Positions 17,250 to 27,955 are shown, counted from the stretch's first letter. The stretch: 64,000 bases of DNA from Limnobacter sp. (GCA_029866125.1 JARWZZ010000019.1:124001-188000), one strand, 5' to 3'. The notes: generated by a model not told the origin, from the letters alone. Translations and numbers: made by a program.

Positions 17250-19118
17250 ATGAATCGTTACCCCCTCTGGAAGTATGTCCTGATCGTCTTCGCATTGACG
17301 TTCGGGGTTCTCTACACTTTGCCCAACTTTTTTGGTGAGGCACCTGCGGTCCAAGTGTCCAGCGGACGCACCACCGTCAAGTTGCAGCCCAGTCTGGTTC
17401 AAGAACTTGAGGGGGCACTGACTCAGTCAGGCGTAAAGCCTGACGGCACGTTTTTTGAGCAAAACTTGGGAGGCGGCACCATCAAGTTCCGCTTCAAAAG
17501 CCCGGATGAGCAATTAAAAGCCCGTGATGTGTTGCAGGCCCGTTTGAACCCCGATGTTCAAGCCCCTTCTTATATTGTGGCGTTGAATTTGCTGTCCCGC
17601 TCGCCAGACTGGCTGACTTCAATCCGTGCGCTGCCCATGTATTTGGGGCTGGATTTAAGGGGTGGCGTGCACTTTTTGCTGCAAGTGGACATGAAAGCCG
17701 CGCTTGAAAAGCGCAAAGACTCCTTTTTTGCAGAAGCCAAGCAGGCGCTTCGTGACGACAAAATTCGCTATTCAGGGTCCAATCGCACACCCGAAGGTTT
17801 TGTGTTGCGTTTCCCTGATGCGGAAGCTCTGGCCAAATCTCAAAAGCTGTTGGCCACTGAACTGCCCGAATTGACATTCACTGCCTCCGAAACCGGAGAG
17901 CTTGAGCTCAAAGCCAGCCTCAGCGTGGCCTTGGAGCAAGCTGCACGCGACAACGCGCTCAAACAAAACATCACCACCTTGCACAACCGGATCAACGAGT
18001 TGGGCGTGGCAGAACCTGTGATTCAACGCCAAGGCGCAGACCGCATTGTGGTCCAATTGCCGGGCGTGCAAGACACAGCCAAAGCCAAAGACATTTTGGG
18101 CCGCACAGCCACGCTGGAAGTGCGCATGGTGGACGACAGCCCTGCAGCGCAGTCCTCCTTCGCATCGGGCATCGTGCCTTTTGGTTTGGAAAAATTCCCT
18201 GAGCGCGGTGGCCGCGACATTTTGTTGAAGAAAGAAGTCATTCTGACTGGTGAAAACCTGACCGATGCGCAAGCTGGCTTTGACAACCAAACCCAAGAGC
18301 CTGCCGTTCATTTGTCACTGGATGCCAAAGGCGCACGAATTTTCCGTGACGTGACGGCTGAAAGCATCGGCAAGCGCATGGCTATTTTGTTGATCGAAAA
18401 AGGCAAGGGCGAGGTTGTGACTGCCCCTGTGATCCGCAGTGAAATTGGCGGTGGTCGCGTTCAAATTACCGGCAGCATGAGCACAGTGGAAGCCGCTGAC
18501 ACAGCTTTGCTGTTGCGCGCTGGCTCGCTGGCCGCACCCATGGACATTATTGAAGAGCGCACAATTGGCCCCAGCTTGGGTGCTGACAACATCGACAAAG
18601 GCATCAACTCCACTTTGTACGGTTTTGTGGCCTTGTCCATATTCATGATTTTTTACTACATGCTGTTTGGCGTGTTTTCCGTGTTTGCCTTGTTTGTTAA
18701 CGTGTTGTTGCTGTTTGGGCTTTTGTCCATTTTGCAGGCCACATTAACCTTGCCCGGTTTGGCCGCTGTTGCGCTTACCTTGGGTATGGCGATTGATGCC
18801 AACGTGCTGATCAACGAGCGTATTCGCGAAGAATTGCGCGACGGGGCGTCACCCCAGCAGGCCATTTTGACGGGTTACGACAAAGCGTGGGGCACCATTT
18901 TGGACTCCAACATCACCACGCTGATTGCTGGTTTGGCTTTGCTGATTTTCGGTTCTGGCCCAGTGCGTGGTTTTGCCGTAGTGCATTGCTTGGGTATTCT
19001 CACCTCAATTTTCAGTTCGGTGGTGGTGTCCCGCGGTGTGGTCAACCTGTGGTATGGCAACAAGAAAAAGCTCGAAGGTTTGAGCATCGGTCAAATCTGG
19101 CGTGCAGAGAAGGGTTAA
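17250..19118 (+). CDS. secD: protein-export membrane protein SecD
   Basis: Works with SecF to use the proton gradient to pull translocating proteins into the periplasm. The 622-residue protein has TM1 at about residues 7-25, the P1 periplasmic domain with LGLDLRGGVHFLLQVD, and a C-terminal block of five TM helices (about 450-605) with GMAIDANVLINERIREEL. Length matches the E. coli protein. It is placed between yajC and secF with 7- and 6-base gaps, a single operon. Nothing unusual is seen. Confidence 0.97.
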   Translation: MNRYPLWKYVLIVFALTFGVLYTLPNFFGEAPAVQVSSGRTTVKLQPSLVQELEGALTQSGVKPDGTFFEQNLGGGTIKFRFKSPDEQLKARDVLQARLNPDVQAPSYIVALNLLSRSPDWLTSIRALPMYLGLDLRGGVHFLLQVDMKAALEKRKDSFFAEAKQALRDDKIRYSGSNRTPEGFVLRFPDAEALAKSQKLLATELPELTFTASETGELELKASLSVALEQAARDNALKQNITTLHNRINELGVAEPVIQRQGADRIVVQLPGVQDTAKAKDILGRTATLEVRMVDDSPAAQSSFASGIVPFGLEKFPERGGRDILLKKEVILTGENLTDAQAGFDNQTQEPAVHLSLDAKGARIFRDVTAESIGKRMAILLIEKGKGEVVTAPVIRSEIGGGRVQITGSMSTVEAADTALLLRAGSLAAPMDIIEERTIGPSLGADNIDKGINSTLYGFVALSIFMIFYYMLFGVFSVFALFVNVLLLFGLLSILQATLTLPGLAAVALTLGMAIDANVLINERIREELRDGASPQQAILTGYDKAWGTILDSNITTLIAGLALLIFGSGPVRGFAVVHCLGILTSIFSSVVVSRGVVNLWYGNKKKLEGLSIGQIWRAEKG

Positions 19119-19124
19119 GCAATC

Positions 19125-20078
19125 ATGGAATTTTTTAAGATCAAGAAAGACATACCCTTCATGCGTCATGCGAAGGTGTTTAACCTCATCTCGTTTGCTG
19201 CATTTGTCCTCGCCGTGTTTTTCCTCGTGGTCCGTGGCCTTAACTTCAGTGTTGAGTTTACTGGTGGTGTACTGGTGGAAGCCCGTTACTCACAGGCCGC
19301 CAATTTGGAAAACATTCGGCAGGGTTTAGAGAAAACAGGTATTTCCGAACCCCAAGTGCAGAATTTTGGAACGGCACGCGATGTACTCATTCGTTTGGCC
19401 GCCAAAGACATGGCCAACCCCCAGATTGGCAAAGAAGGCAAGTTGGACTCCGCAGCCTTCACTGAGCAAGTATTGAAGCTGGGCGGCCCCGATGTGCAAG
19501 TGATGCGGGTGGAGTTTGTAGGCCCACAGGTGGGTCAAGAACTGGCCGAAAACGGCGTGATTGCGCTGTTGATTGTGATTGCCGGCATCATGATTTACCT
19601 GGCACTGCGGTTTGAATGGAAGTTTGCCGTGTCCGCCATCATTGCCAACTTGCACGACGTGGTGATTATTCTCGGCTTTTTCGCCTTCTTTCAGTGGGAG
19701 TTTTCCCTGTCTGTGTTGGCGGCGATTCTGGCGGTGTTGGGTTACTCGGTTAACGAGTCTGTGGTTGTGTTTGACCGCATTCGCGAAACTTTCATTAAGG
19801 TGCGTAAGCTGACGGTACCCGAGGTGATTGACCGCTCCATCACCAGTACCATTTCACGCACCATGATTACCCACGGGTCCACCCAAATCATGGTGACATC
19901 CATGCTGATTTTTGGTGGCCCCACTTTGCACTACTTTGCTTTGGCCCTCACCATTGGTATTTGCTTCGGTATTTATTCCTCGGTGTTGGTGGCCAGCCCC
20001 TTGGTCATGTGGTTGGGTGTTAGCCGTGAAGACTTGGTCAAGCCGGTCAAAAAAGAACAAGAGTTTGAAACACCGTAA
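19125..20078 (+). CDS. secF: protein-export membrane protein SecF
   Basis: 317-residue partner of SecD with six predicted TM helices: TM1 at about residues 18-38, then the FTGGVLVEARY periplasmic start, and five helices from about 140 to 300. The VNESVVVFDRIRE segment in TM4-5 and SITSTISRTMITHGSTQ are family signatures. It starts 6 bases after secD. The C-terminal tail is charged and short. The gene ends the operon; about 100 bases with no clear terminator separate it from the PilZ gene. Confidence 0.97.
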   Translation: MEFFKIKKDIPFMRHAKVFNLISFAAFVLAVFFLVVRGLNFSVEFTGGVLVEARYSQAANLENIRQGLEKTGISEPQVQNFGTARDVLIRLAAKDMANPQIGKEGKLDSAAFTEQVLKLGGPDVQVMRVEFVGPQVGQELAENGVIALLIVIAGIMIYLALRFEWKFAVSAIIANLHDVVIILGFFAFFQWEFSLSVLAAILAVLGYSVNESVVVFDRIRETFIKVRKLTVPEVIDRSITSTISRTMITHGSTQIMVTSMLIFGGPTLHYFALALTIGICFGIYSSVLVASPLVMWLGVSREDLVKPVKKEQEFETP

Positions 20079-20176
20079 TTGACTCGTCAAGTCGTATCAG
20101 AATATTCAAGATTCACCCTGTAATGCCGTAAGATAGAGCTAGAACAACACAACAAGCTTAGGGTTGAGGGTGCGTC

Positions 20177-21103
20177 TTGAAGGATTTGTCTCCGCTGTCT
20201 CGCAGCAGCATCAAAATCGGTGAGGAGCTAAGCCATCCCATTTTTGGTGAGGACGGTCAGCTGTTGCTTGCCGCCGGTCAGGTGGTTCAATCCGAAAAGC
20301 AATTGGACGAGCTGGCTGTCAAAGGCTTGTTCCAAATTCCTCAATGGGCTTCACGCGTGGTGCAAAGCCGTTCGTCGGCTGGGACCATCTCCCCAAAGGC
20401 TGATTTGCGCTCATCAAGCCGCAAACATGAGCTGGAGGATCCTTCCGAGTCTGGCAGCGTCCTCAAGATGAGTGTTGAGGGCAGTGAGGAAACTTACATC
20501 GTCAAACTGATTGGCACCATACGGCGTGACGCTTTTTTGGTGACCCACCCCACCCGCGACGGTGCTTTGGTGTTTATCAAAGAAGGCCAGTTTTGGGATT
20601 TTCGCGCCTTTTATGGCACATCGGTTTACCATTTCAATGTCAAAGTCGAAAAGGTTGTTTTGGCTCCTTTCCCTTTGATGGTGATGAGTTGGCCGATGGA
20701 AACTCAAGTGGAGTCGAAAGTCATCCGTGCTGCCCGGCGCATCAAATGCGACATACCCACAGCCATGCGTGTTGGGTCTGAGCCGGAAGTGGTGAATGGC
20801 TACATCAACAACATTTCAACGGGTGGTGTTGAGTTCGTCACTCGCCACAAGTTGAAAGCGGGCAGGGGGGACATAGTTCGGATCGCGTTTCAGATTATAT
20901 TGGGCGACCGCAAATACCTGCTGGAGCCAGCGGTCACCGTGATGTCATCCAACCGCGAAGAGTCCGATGACCAGCTGAAGCTGGGCTTGGCTTTTTCTGC
21001 ACTGGATGACCGCGAGTTTGCAGCAATACATGCTTTTGTTGATCACCGGCTTATTCAGCGAATCGAATCGCCTTTGTATTCAAAAATCAATACCAATATT
21101 TGA
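20177..21103 (+). CDS. PilZ-domain protein with a YcgR-like layout
   Basis: 308-residue cytoplasmic protein probably binding cyclic di-GMP. An N-terminal segment (GEELSHPIFGEDGQLLLAAGQVV, about residues 12-36) resembles the small all-beta input found ahead of HD-GYP and PilZ domains; a YcgR-type N domain follows, and a C-terminal PilZ domain starts at the RxxxR-like RAARRIKCDIP with the NxSxxG variant INNISTGG about residue 212. The start is TTG at 20177 with GAGGG six bases ahead. It ends tail to tail with the minor pilin operon with a 17-base overlap, hinting at a link to motility or surface control, which is inference. Confidence 0.8.
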   Translation: MKDLSPLSRSSIKIGEELSHPIFGEDGQLLLAAGQVVQSEKQLDELAVKGLFQIPQWASRVVQSRSSAGTISPKADLRSSSRKHELEDPSESGSVLKMSVEGSEETYIVKLIGTIRRDAFLVTHPTRDGALVFIKEGQFWDFRAFYGTSVYHFNVKVEKVVLAPFPLMVMSWPMETQVESKVIRAARRIKCDIPTAMRVGSEPEVVNGYINNISTGGVEFVTRHKLKAGRGDIVRIAFQIILGDRKYLLEPAVTVMSSNREESDDQLKLGLAFSALDDREFAAIHAFVDHRLIQRIESPLYSKINTNI

Positions 21104-21683
21104 TGTATTGGCCGGGCAAGTCCTTGCCCACCGCCAGTTTGGCCGAGTCCACAGACTGAATTTCATTGCCTTGTACCCCACGGCTGACCCAGCTGACGCG
21201 GGTGTTGATCCACACGTTGGGCACGCCGTTGACGGTTTCGCTTTGGGACACCAAAATTTTCACGCATGAAAACGCGTTGTCCTGAAATGCTTCGGTTAAC
21301 AGAAACTGGGTGGGGGTGGCGTAGCCGCCACCCATGCGGACAACAGGCACAGCTTCATTTCCTGAGTTGGAGCATTCGTAATTTTCCCGTTTTTGACCAA
21401 AGTTAATGTCACGCTCAATGTCGGCTGCAAATGCGTTGACTTTGATGAAGAAGTCGTTTGGATTGGTCTCTGTCAAGGTCAATGCATGCAAGGCGGTCAG
21501 GTTATTGATTTCGCTGCCCAGGTGCAGGCTCACCAGCTGATCCTGAATGTGGGTATTGGTGTTAACCGTGTAAATGTAGGACTTGCCAAAAGCACTAATC
21601 CCGATGGAAAGAATCACAATCGAGACCAAAGCCTCTAGGATGGAAAATCCCCCGTTATAGGCGGGTTTGCTGAAGACGTTCAT
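21087..21683 (-). CDS. type IV pilus minor pilin, PilV-like
   Basis: 198-residue prepilin-like protein. After a short basic leader the prepilin peptidase site NGG|FSILEALVSIVIL is followed by the hydrophobic alpha-1 helix with Glu5. Size, position as last gene and FSILEALVS type head suggest PilV or GspI-like minor pilin. ATG at 21683 is chosen because it overlaps the previous stop as ATGA; a longer reading from 21695 is possible. It is the last of five genes. The globular domain shows no known motif. Confidence 0.8.
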   Translation of the reverse strand: MNVFSKPAYNGGFSILEALVSIVILSIGISAFGKSYIYTVNTNTHIQDQLVSLHLGSEINNLTALHALTLTETNPNDFFIKVNAFAADIERDINFGQKRENYECSNSGNEAVPVVRMGGGYATPTQFLLTEAFQDNAFSCVKILVSQSETVNGVPNVWINTRVSWVSRGVQGNEIQSVDSAKLAVGKDLPGQYIKYWY

Positions 21684-22240
21684 CGGTCGATCCATGTGTA
21701 ACGGGTGCGTGTGATGCAGTTTTCACGAGCTTCCTCATCGGTTTGGGTGGCGCCACCGCCTGTTTTACAGCCGATGCGTGCAATGGTTTGGTATTTTTGG
21801 CGCGTATTGTCCAAGTCGAGTGGGCCCAGGCCACCCACACCCAATGTCATGCAAGTAGAACCTGGTGCAGCCAAAAATTTAATTTCAATGTCAATTGGCA
21901 AGTTGCCCACCACCCGCATATTGGGTGGGCGAATGGACCGGATGGACCGGGTGGGGTCTGGAAGTTGTTGCGCCATGGGCCTGCACTCCATGTCCAAAAA
22001 TCCAGCCTGACCCAGTAAGCCGCTCACTTGGGTTTTTTCCGCCTGAAGGGCTGCGGCATAGTTTTGGGCCGCTTGTTCAAGCTGCAGGGCTTGTTCAATC
22101 CGGATTTGTCCTTCCGTTTGGTACAAGTCCTTGCTGGTTTGTGCCTGAATGGAAAGCGCGGTCACCAAAAGACCCGCACTCAGAATCACGCAGGTAATCA
22201 GTACTATTGCGCCTTGCTGTTGGTGATGTTTGGCCCGCAT
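21680..22240 (-). CDS. type IV pilus assembly protein, PilX-like
   Basis: 186-residue protein with the N-terminus QQQGAIVLITCVILSAGLLVTALSIQ, the pattern of PilX-type minor pilins, which lack the classical FTLxE but have G|A/x-hydrophobic cleavage and a conserved helix. The following stretch TSKDLYQTEGQIRIEQALQLEQAAQNYAAAL fits the PilX alpha-helix. It lies 20 bases after the PilW-like gene and overlaps the PilV-like gene by 4 bases. Assignment rests on position and N-terminus. Confidence 0.72.
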   Translation of the reverse strand: MRAKHHQQQGAIVLITCVILSAGLLVTALSIQAQTSKDLYQTEGQIRIEQALQLEQAAQNYAAALQAEKTQVSGLLGQAGFLDMECRPMAQQLPDPTRSIRSIRPPNMRVVGNLPIDIEIKFLAAPGSTCMTLGVGGLGPLDLDNTRQKYQTIARIGCKTGGGATQTDEEARENCITRTRYTWIDR

Positions 22241-22260
22241 TGTTGTTACCTAAGCATTGT

Positions 22261-22998
22261 TTATTGGATACTTTCCACTCGGGTTGAATTTTGAAATCCA
22301 AGCCATCCGTGGAGTCGGTCCGTAATTTGTGGGGGCTTAGTTTGGATGGTATCAAACATCACCAACCACATTCTGTTTTTGATCCCTGTGGTGTCCAGCA
22401 CAGAGACGCATTGGTTGTCGTAATTCAGATTGGCCCTGTTGGCAGACGAGACATCGGCAGCACAAACCCGCATGGCTTGAATTTGGTAAACATTTGTGTC
22501 GTTCAGTGCCGCCCAACCGGTTGTTTGCTCACACAGTTGGCGGTGGTCGTTCCATGAGGTGTTGGTATTTTGGCCTGCATAATAGTGCAGTTGCCCGTTG
22601 GTCAGCTTCAATGCCCGAATCAGCAAATCCGTACCTTTGAAAGGCAGGTTCTGGCTCAAATACACAAAGCATTGGCCTGTGGTGCCACCCGTGTAGGGTG
22701 CGCACTTGGCAGGGTTACCCGTCAGTTGGCAGACTTTGATGGTTTCTATACCGGGGGTGCCGTTCGGGTTTGCGCCCGTACCCAAGGCAATTTCCCGCCA
22801 AAGTTGGATGTGCTTGCGCAAGCTGTCCGTGGTGTTGTCCAACTCGCCGCCAGTCGGCCCTTGCATAGCCCTACCCAACAGTGAAATGGCAATCGCCCCC
22901 ATGGTTAATGACAGGAATACGCCAATCATCGCGCTCACTAGGCCCATGCCCTTTTGGCTTCGCATGCTTTGTCCCAATGTTGATCCGAGTTTACTCAT
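22261..22998 (-). CDS. type IV pilus minor pilin, PilW-like
   Basis: 245-residue protein with the cleavage-site helix KGMGLVSAMIGVFLSLTMGAIAISLLG, the PilW type of prepilin head (G|x-LVxxMIG). ATG at 22998 is chosen since it overlaps the preceding stop by 8 bases; the frame stays open further upstream, which would only overlap the FimT-like gene by about 155 bases. Several Cys residues in the globular part suggest disulfides. The order after it (PilX-like, PilV-like) is consistent with a minor pilin priming complex. Confidence 0.78.
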   Translation of the reverse strand: MSKLGSTLGQSMRSQKGMGLVSAMIGVFLSLTMGAIAISLLGRAMQGPTGGELDNTTDSLRKHIQLWREIALGTGANPNGTPGIETIKVCQLTGNPAKCAPYTGGTTGQCFVYLSQNLPFKGTDLLIRALKLTNGQLHYYAGQNTNTSWNDHRQLCEQTTGWAALNDTNVYQIQAMRVCAADVSSANRANLNYDNQCVSVLDTTGIKNRMWLVMFDTIQTKPPQITDRLHGWLGFQNSTRVESIQ

Positions 22999-23491
22999 GG
23001 GTGTAAGTTGTCTCTGAAAAGCCTTCGGGCCGGACTTGGAGAGAGGCTGAGCCGCCGCCTCGTTTGAATTTAACAGTTTGGTTAAGCCCGACTGACACCA
23101 CGCTGCCGCCACCTGTAAAGGTGTAGGCCTGGTTTGAAGTGTCAACCTGCGTACCGCTTATTTCAAACTGGTTGTTGTATGAATTAACGCCCGCGCTGCT
23201 AAACCATGTGTTACATGGGCCTGAACCGTTTCGAATAATTTGAACATCTACCAAAACCCGAACCGTCGGGGTTTGGGAATTGTTCAGTCGAAGCTCGCTG
23301 TCACATTCGGATCGAGAGGACAGCTCCCGTGTGTTTTCTACAATACTTTTGAATCGACTCACGTCATATTTCAAGCGCTGAGTTTGAAGAAGGTTACTCA
23401 ACCCTGGTAGCCCAAGAGCCAAGCCCAGGCAGGTGATCGCCAAGACGACCATCAGCTCCATCAAAGTAAAACCTTCGCTCTGCTTAGCCAT
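22991..23491 (-). CDS. type IV pilus minor pilin, FimT/GspH-like
   Basis: 166-residue prepilin with leader MAKQSEG|FTLMELMVVLAITCLGLALG, a class III signal with Glu5. The globular part has a GspH/FimT-like beta-rich pattern and ends with EGFSETTYTHE. The start at 23491 overlaps the upstream pilin stop by 8 bases (ATGGCTAA), and a longer reading would put extra residues before a normal seven-residue leader. It probably helps initiate pilus assembly. Confidence 0.8.
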   Translation of the reverse strand: MAKQSEGFTLMELMVVLAITCLGLALGLPGLSNLLQTQRLKYDVSRFKSIVENTRELSSRSECDSELRLNNSQTPTVRVLVDVQIIRNGSGPCNTWFSSAGVNSYNNQFEISGTQVDTSNQAYTFTGGGSVVSVGLNQTVKFKRGGGSASLQVRPEGFSETTYTHE

Positions 23492-23948
23492 TGCCCAAGC
23501 ACTCAGCGGTTGTGTTGGCGGAGCCATTTTTGGAAAAGGATTCAAACTTCAGGATACCCAAACGGCTGTTGACTCTCACGGTGTGACAGTTGTCGGTGGG
23601 GCTTTGATTGGTGTCTCTGACGCTTAGGTCGGCGGTAAATTCGTTGTAGGAGGTGCTGCGTACATTGATTTCGTATTTGTCTGCATCGGTGAACACCATT
23701 CGCCTGTCAGTGGCGCTATTTTCGGTGCTTGAAACTTGGTCTGCAAATCGATTGAAAATTTGTCGATGCCCTTGCTGTGCGATCGCAAAGCGAGAGGCAG
23801 CATCCTTCAAGTCCACAAAGTTGGCATTTCTCACCGCATTGGTCACGCTGCTTAACGCAAACGAACTGATAATTCCCACAATCGCGATTGTGATGAGGAT
23901 TTCCACCAAGGTGAAACCTTCTGAATATGTTCGATAAAGCTTGCGCAT
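23484..23948 (-). CDS. type IV pilin-like protein, PilE-type
   Basis: 154-residue prepilin, first gene of the pilin cluster. The leader MRKLYRTYSEG|FTLVEILITIAIVGIISSFA is canonical for type IVa pilins, with Glu5 in the mature helix. The rest is short, includes two Cys near the C-terminus (a possible D-region disulfide) and resembles PilE-type minor pilins. It lies 107 bases downstream of purB with two strong hairpins between. No PilY1 adhesin or major pilin gene accompanies the five minor pilins in this window. Confidence 0.82.
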   Translation of the reverse strand: MRKLYRTYSEGFTLVEILITIAIVGIISSFALSSVTNAVRNANFVDLKDAASRFAIAQQGHRQIFNRFADQVSSTENSATDRRMVFTDADKYEINVRSTSYNEFTADLSVRDTNQSPTDNCHTVRVNSRLGILKFESFSKNGSANTTAECLGNG

Positions 23949-23994
23949 GGTTTTGTCGGATTTGCTGAGATGCTCCTAATCTACAATCCGGCGC

Positions 23995-24049
23995 GGTGGT
24001 GAGGAATCACCACCATAGGTTGGCTTTGGGCTAACTCTTGGGTTAGCCC
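23995..24049 (-). terminator. two perfect hairpins between purB and the pilin cluster
   Basis: Stem 1 pairs 24028-24035 with 24042-24049 (8 bp, loop of 6); stem 2 pairs 23995-24002 with 24007-24014 (8 bp, loop of 4). They follow the purB stop directly. There is no T-run after either, so they may stabilise the purB mRNA 3' end, act as factor-dependent terminator or attenuate readthrough into the pilins. Structure seen; role inferred. Confidence 0.4.
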
Positions 24050-24055
24050 TAAGGC

Positions 24056-25453
<1,398 letters not shown>

Positions 25454-25622
25454 TTATCAAAGCCTTGTATTTTAACCTCTCAGGGGTACACCACGCCAGC
25501 CCAACTAAGTAATGTCCCTTATATTTCCCTTTTTTGGCTTGTTCCAAACGTCGATCTGTTACAAACTGCAAGACCTTACTAAAAATCAGGGTGTGTAAAT
25601 GCCCTGCTTCAAGGAGTTAGAA

Positions 25623-26237
25623 ATGAAATTAATTGGATCCCTCACAAGCCCATTTGTACGCAAAATTCGAGTCCAGTTGCTGGAAAAGGAAATTCCCTTC
25701 CAGTTTGTACCCGAAAATGTATGGGAAGAAGGCACCAAAATCATGGACCACAACCCCTTGGGTAAAGTACCTTGCCTGATTTTGGACAGCGGTCAATCGG
25801 TGTTTGATTCCACCGTGATATCGGGCACCTTGGAATACATGATGCCTACCAACCCCCTGTTGCCTACTGACCCCCACAAACGCGCTTTGGTGCGAACCAT
25901 GGAATCCTTGGGCTCTGGAATGAATGATGCCGCAGTGGCCATTTTGCTGGAACACAAGTTTCACGAGGGCGAGGCAGTCAGTAAGGATTGGTTAAACCGG
26001 CAATATTCAAAAATTCACCACAGTTTGGAATGGTTGGACATTCGCTTGAAAACAACCCCCGGCGCATTTTTGTTGGAGCAGCTTAGCTTGGCCGACATTT
26101 CCGTTGGATGTGCTTTGATGTATTTGGACTTCCGCAGGCCAGAGATTCAGTGGCGCAAAGACTTGCCTGCTTTGGCTGAATACGCTGACCGCTTGGCGGC
26201 AAGGCCCAGCTTTGAAGGCACTCGTCCGCCGGTCTAA
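25623..26237 (+). CDS. glutathione S-transferase family protein
   Basis: 204-residue two-domain GST. The thioredoxin-like N-domain starts MKLIGSLTSPFVRKIRVQ (Ser at the usual activating position), has the cis-Pro KVPCLIL and the gamma-glutamyl binding Asp-Ser in VFDSTVI; the helical C-domain contains LSLADISVGCAL. ATG 25623 is chosen since AAGGAG lies six bases upstream; an upstream in-frame ATG would add eight unrelated residues. It lies alone between leftward purB and the leftward GltB-like gene. Substrate unknown. Confidence 0.92.
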   Translation: MKLIGSLTSPFVRKIRVQLLEKEIPFQFVPENVWEEGTKIMDHNPLGKVPCLILDSGQSVFDSTVISGTLEYMMPTNPLLPTDPHKRALVRTMESLGSGMNDAAVAILLEHKFHEGEAVSKDWLNRQYSKIHHSLEWLDIRLKTTPGAFLLEQLSLADISVGCALMYLDFRRPEIQWRKDLPALAEYADRLAARPSFEGTRPPV

Positions 26238-26264
26238 GGTAACGCAGCTAGGCAGGGTGATTTC

Positions 26265-27932
26265 TCAGAAAGACTCTGCCTCACTGGCATCCCAATATTG
26301 CTCAAACAAGGGACCGGGCCTGGCGCCTTCTAAAATTGCTCCGTTTTTGACGAAGGTGTAAACCTCAGAAAACAGGGCCACTTTTTGATCATTCATGCGC
26401 CGCACCAAATGGTAGGGCTTGATTTGTATGGGGTGGGTCAGCCCGGCTGCCCCGATCAACTCGCCCAAGGCACTCAGGGTGTTTTTGTGAAAGCTGTAAA
26501 CCCGTTCTGATTTGTTGTCCGGTTCCAGCGCTCTTTGGCGATGTTTGTCCTGAGTGGTCACGCCCGTGGGGCAATGCCCGGTGTGGCAGGCCTGTGCCAT
26601 GATGCAACCCAAGGCAAACATGAAACCCCGTGCGCTGTTGCACATGTCGGCACCCAAGGCGCAGGTGCGCGCAATGTCAAAAGCACTGATGATTTTGCCG
26701 GAAGCAATGATGCGAATTTCCTCCCGCAGACCAATGCCCACCAAGCTGTTGTGCACCAGCAGCAGGGCGTCTTGCAGGGGGTAGCCCACATGGTCGGCAA
26801 ATTCCACAGGGGCTGCGCCCGTGCCGCCTTCACTGCCATCCACCACAATAAAGTCGGGCAGAATATCGGTTTTTAGCATGGCTTTGCACATGGCAAACCA
26901 CTCCCAAGGGTGCCCAATACACAGCTTAAAGCCGACTGGCTTGCCGCCGCTTAAATCCCTAAGGCGTTTCACAAATTGCAACAGCTCAATCGGGCTGGAA
27001 AATTCGCTGTGCGCCGCAGGGGAAACGCAGTCTTGCCCCATGGGCACACCCCGGGTGATGGCAATTTCCTGAGTCACCTTGCTGGCGGGCAGCACACCCC
27101 CATGGCCGGGTTTGGCGCCTTGCGACAGTTTGATTTCTATCATTTTGACTTGCTCAAGCTGGGCTTGCTCGGCAAAGCGGACGGGGTCAAAACGGCCGCT
27201 TTCGGTGCGGCAACCAAAGTAGCCGCTGCCAATTTCCCAAATCAAATCCCCACCGTGCTGAAGGTGGTAGGTCGAGATGGAGCCTTCGCCTGTGTCATGC
27301 GCGAAGCCACCGCGTTTGGCCCCTTTGTTCAAGGCCAAAATGGCATTGGCGGACAAAGCACCAAAGCTCATGGCTGAGATGTTGAAAATCGAAGCATCGT
27401 AAGGTTTGAGGCAATCCTTACCGCCCACCGTGACGCGGAAGTCGCTGTTTTTGATGTGTTTGGGTACTGTGGAATGGTTGATCCATTCCGCGCCGGCCAA
27501 GTTCAAATCCCGTTGTGTACCGAATGCTCGTTTGTCCACCACCGCTTTGGCGCGTTGGTACACCAAGGACCGTTGGTTGCGGGAGAAGGGCGCTGCTTCC
27601 ATGTCAGACTCAAAAAAGTACTGGCGAATTTCCGGACGTATGAATTCCAGCAGAAAGCGGAAGTGAGCCAATATGGGGTAATTGCGGCGTATGGATTGCT
27701 TAATTTGCAACAAGTCCCACACACCCAGCAGGGTAAGCCCCCCAGTAATCAACAAGGGGGGCGTGGTTAAAATCATGTAGCCGTGGTAGAAGCCGATTGA
27801 AAACAGCACAAACAACAGGGCCGAAACGATGAGTGTGCCCATGCGGGCCAGTAAACTCACTGGCCAAGCGTTGTTGTAGGCTCGCATCCGTCCGTTGGAT
27901 TGGGGTTTGGCGCGTTCAACAGATATGGCCAT
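26265..27932 (-). CDS. membrane-anchored FMN-binding glutamate synthase-like protein
   Basis: 555-residue protein with two N-terminal TM segments (about residues 28-75) followed by the FMN/iron-sulfur barrel of the glutamate synthase central domain family. Visible are NISAMSFGALSANAI, the KPGHGGVLPASKVT loop, VDGSEGGTGAAPVEF and the Cys cluster region CALGADMCNSARGFMFALGCIMAQACHTGHCPTGV (a split Cys set that could hold an Fe-S cluster). It lacks the glutamine amidotransferase and small subunit parts, so it is not a complete glutamate synthase. These stand-alone membrane forms are common in proteobacteria with unknown role. A 28-bp palindrome lies just upstream. Confidence 0.9.
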   Translation of the reverse strand: MAISVERAKPQSNGRMRAYNNAWPVSLLARMGTLIVSALLFVLFSIGFYHGYMILTTPPLLITGGLTLLGVWDLLQIKQSIRRNYPILAHFRFLLEFIRPEIRQYFFESDMEAAPFSRNQRSLVYQRAKAVVDKRAFGTQRDLNLAGAEWINHSTVPKHIKNSDFRVTVGGKDCLKPYDASIFNISAMSFGALSANAILALNKGAKRGGFAHDTGEGSISTYHLQHGGDLIWEIGSGYFGCRTESGRFDPVRFAEQAQLEQVKMIEIKLSQGAKPGHGGVLPASKVTQEIAITRGVPMGQDCVSPAAHSEFSSPIELLQFVKRLRDLSGGKPVGFKLCIGHPWEWFAMCKAMLKTDILPDFIVVDGSEGGTGAAPVEFADHVGYPLQDALLLVHNSLVGIGLREEIRIIASGKIISAFDIARTCALGADMCNSARGFMFALGCIMAQACHTGHCPTGVTTQDKHRQRALEPDNKSERVYSFHKNTLSALGELIGAAGLTHPIQIKPYHLVRRMNDQKVALFSEVYTFVKNGAILEGARPGPLFEQYWDASEAESF

Positions 27933-27955
27933 GATTTGCTCCGTGACTTATCAAT

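Noticed and set aside
22999..23145. Longer start for the PilW-like protein
   Set aside because: It would place about 50 extra residues before the prepilin helix and overlap the preceding gene by 155 bases.
26265..27932. Reading the FMN protein as glutamate synthase large subunit GltB
   Set aside because: It lacks the glutamine amidotransferase and C-terminal glucan-like domains, has two TM helices, and no gltD is nearby.
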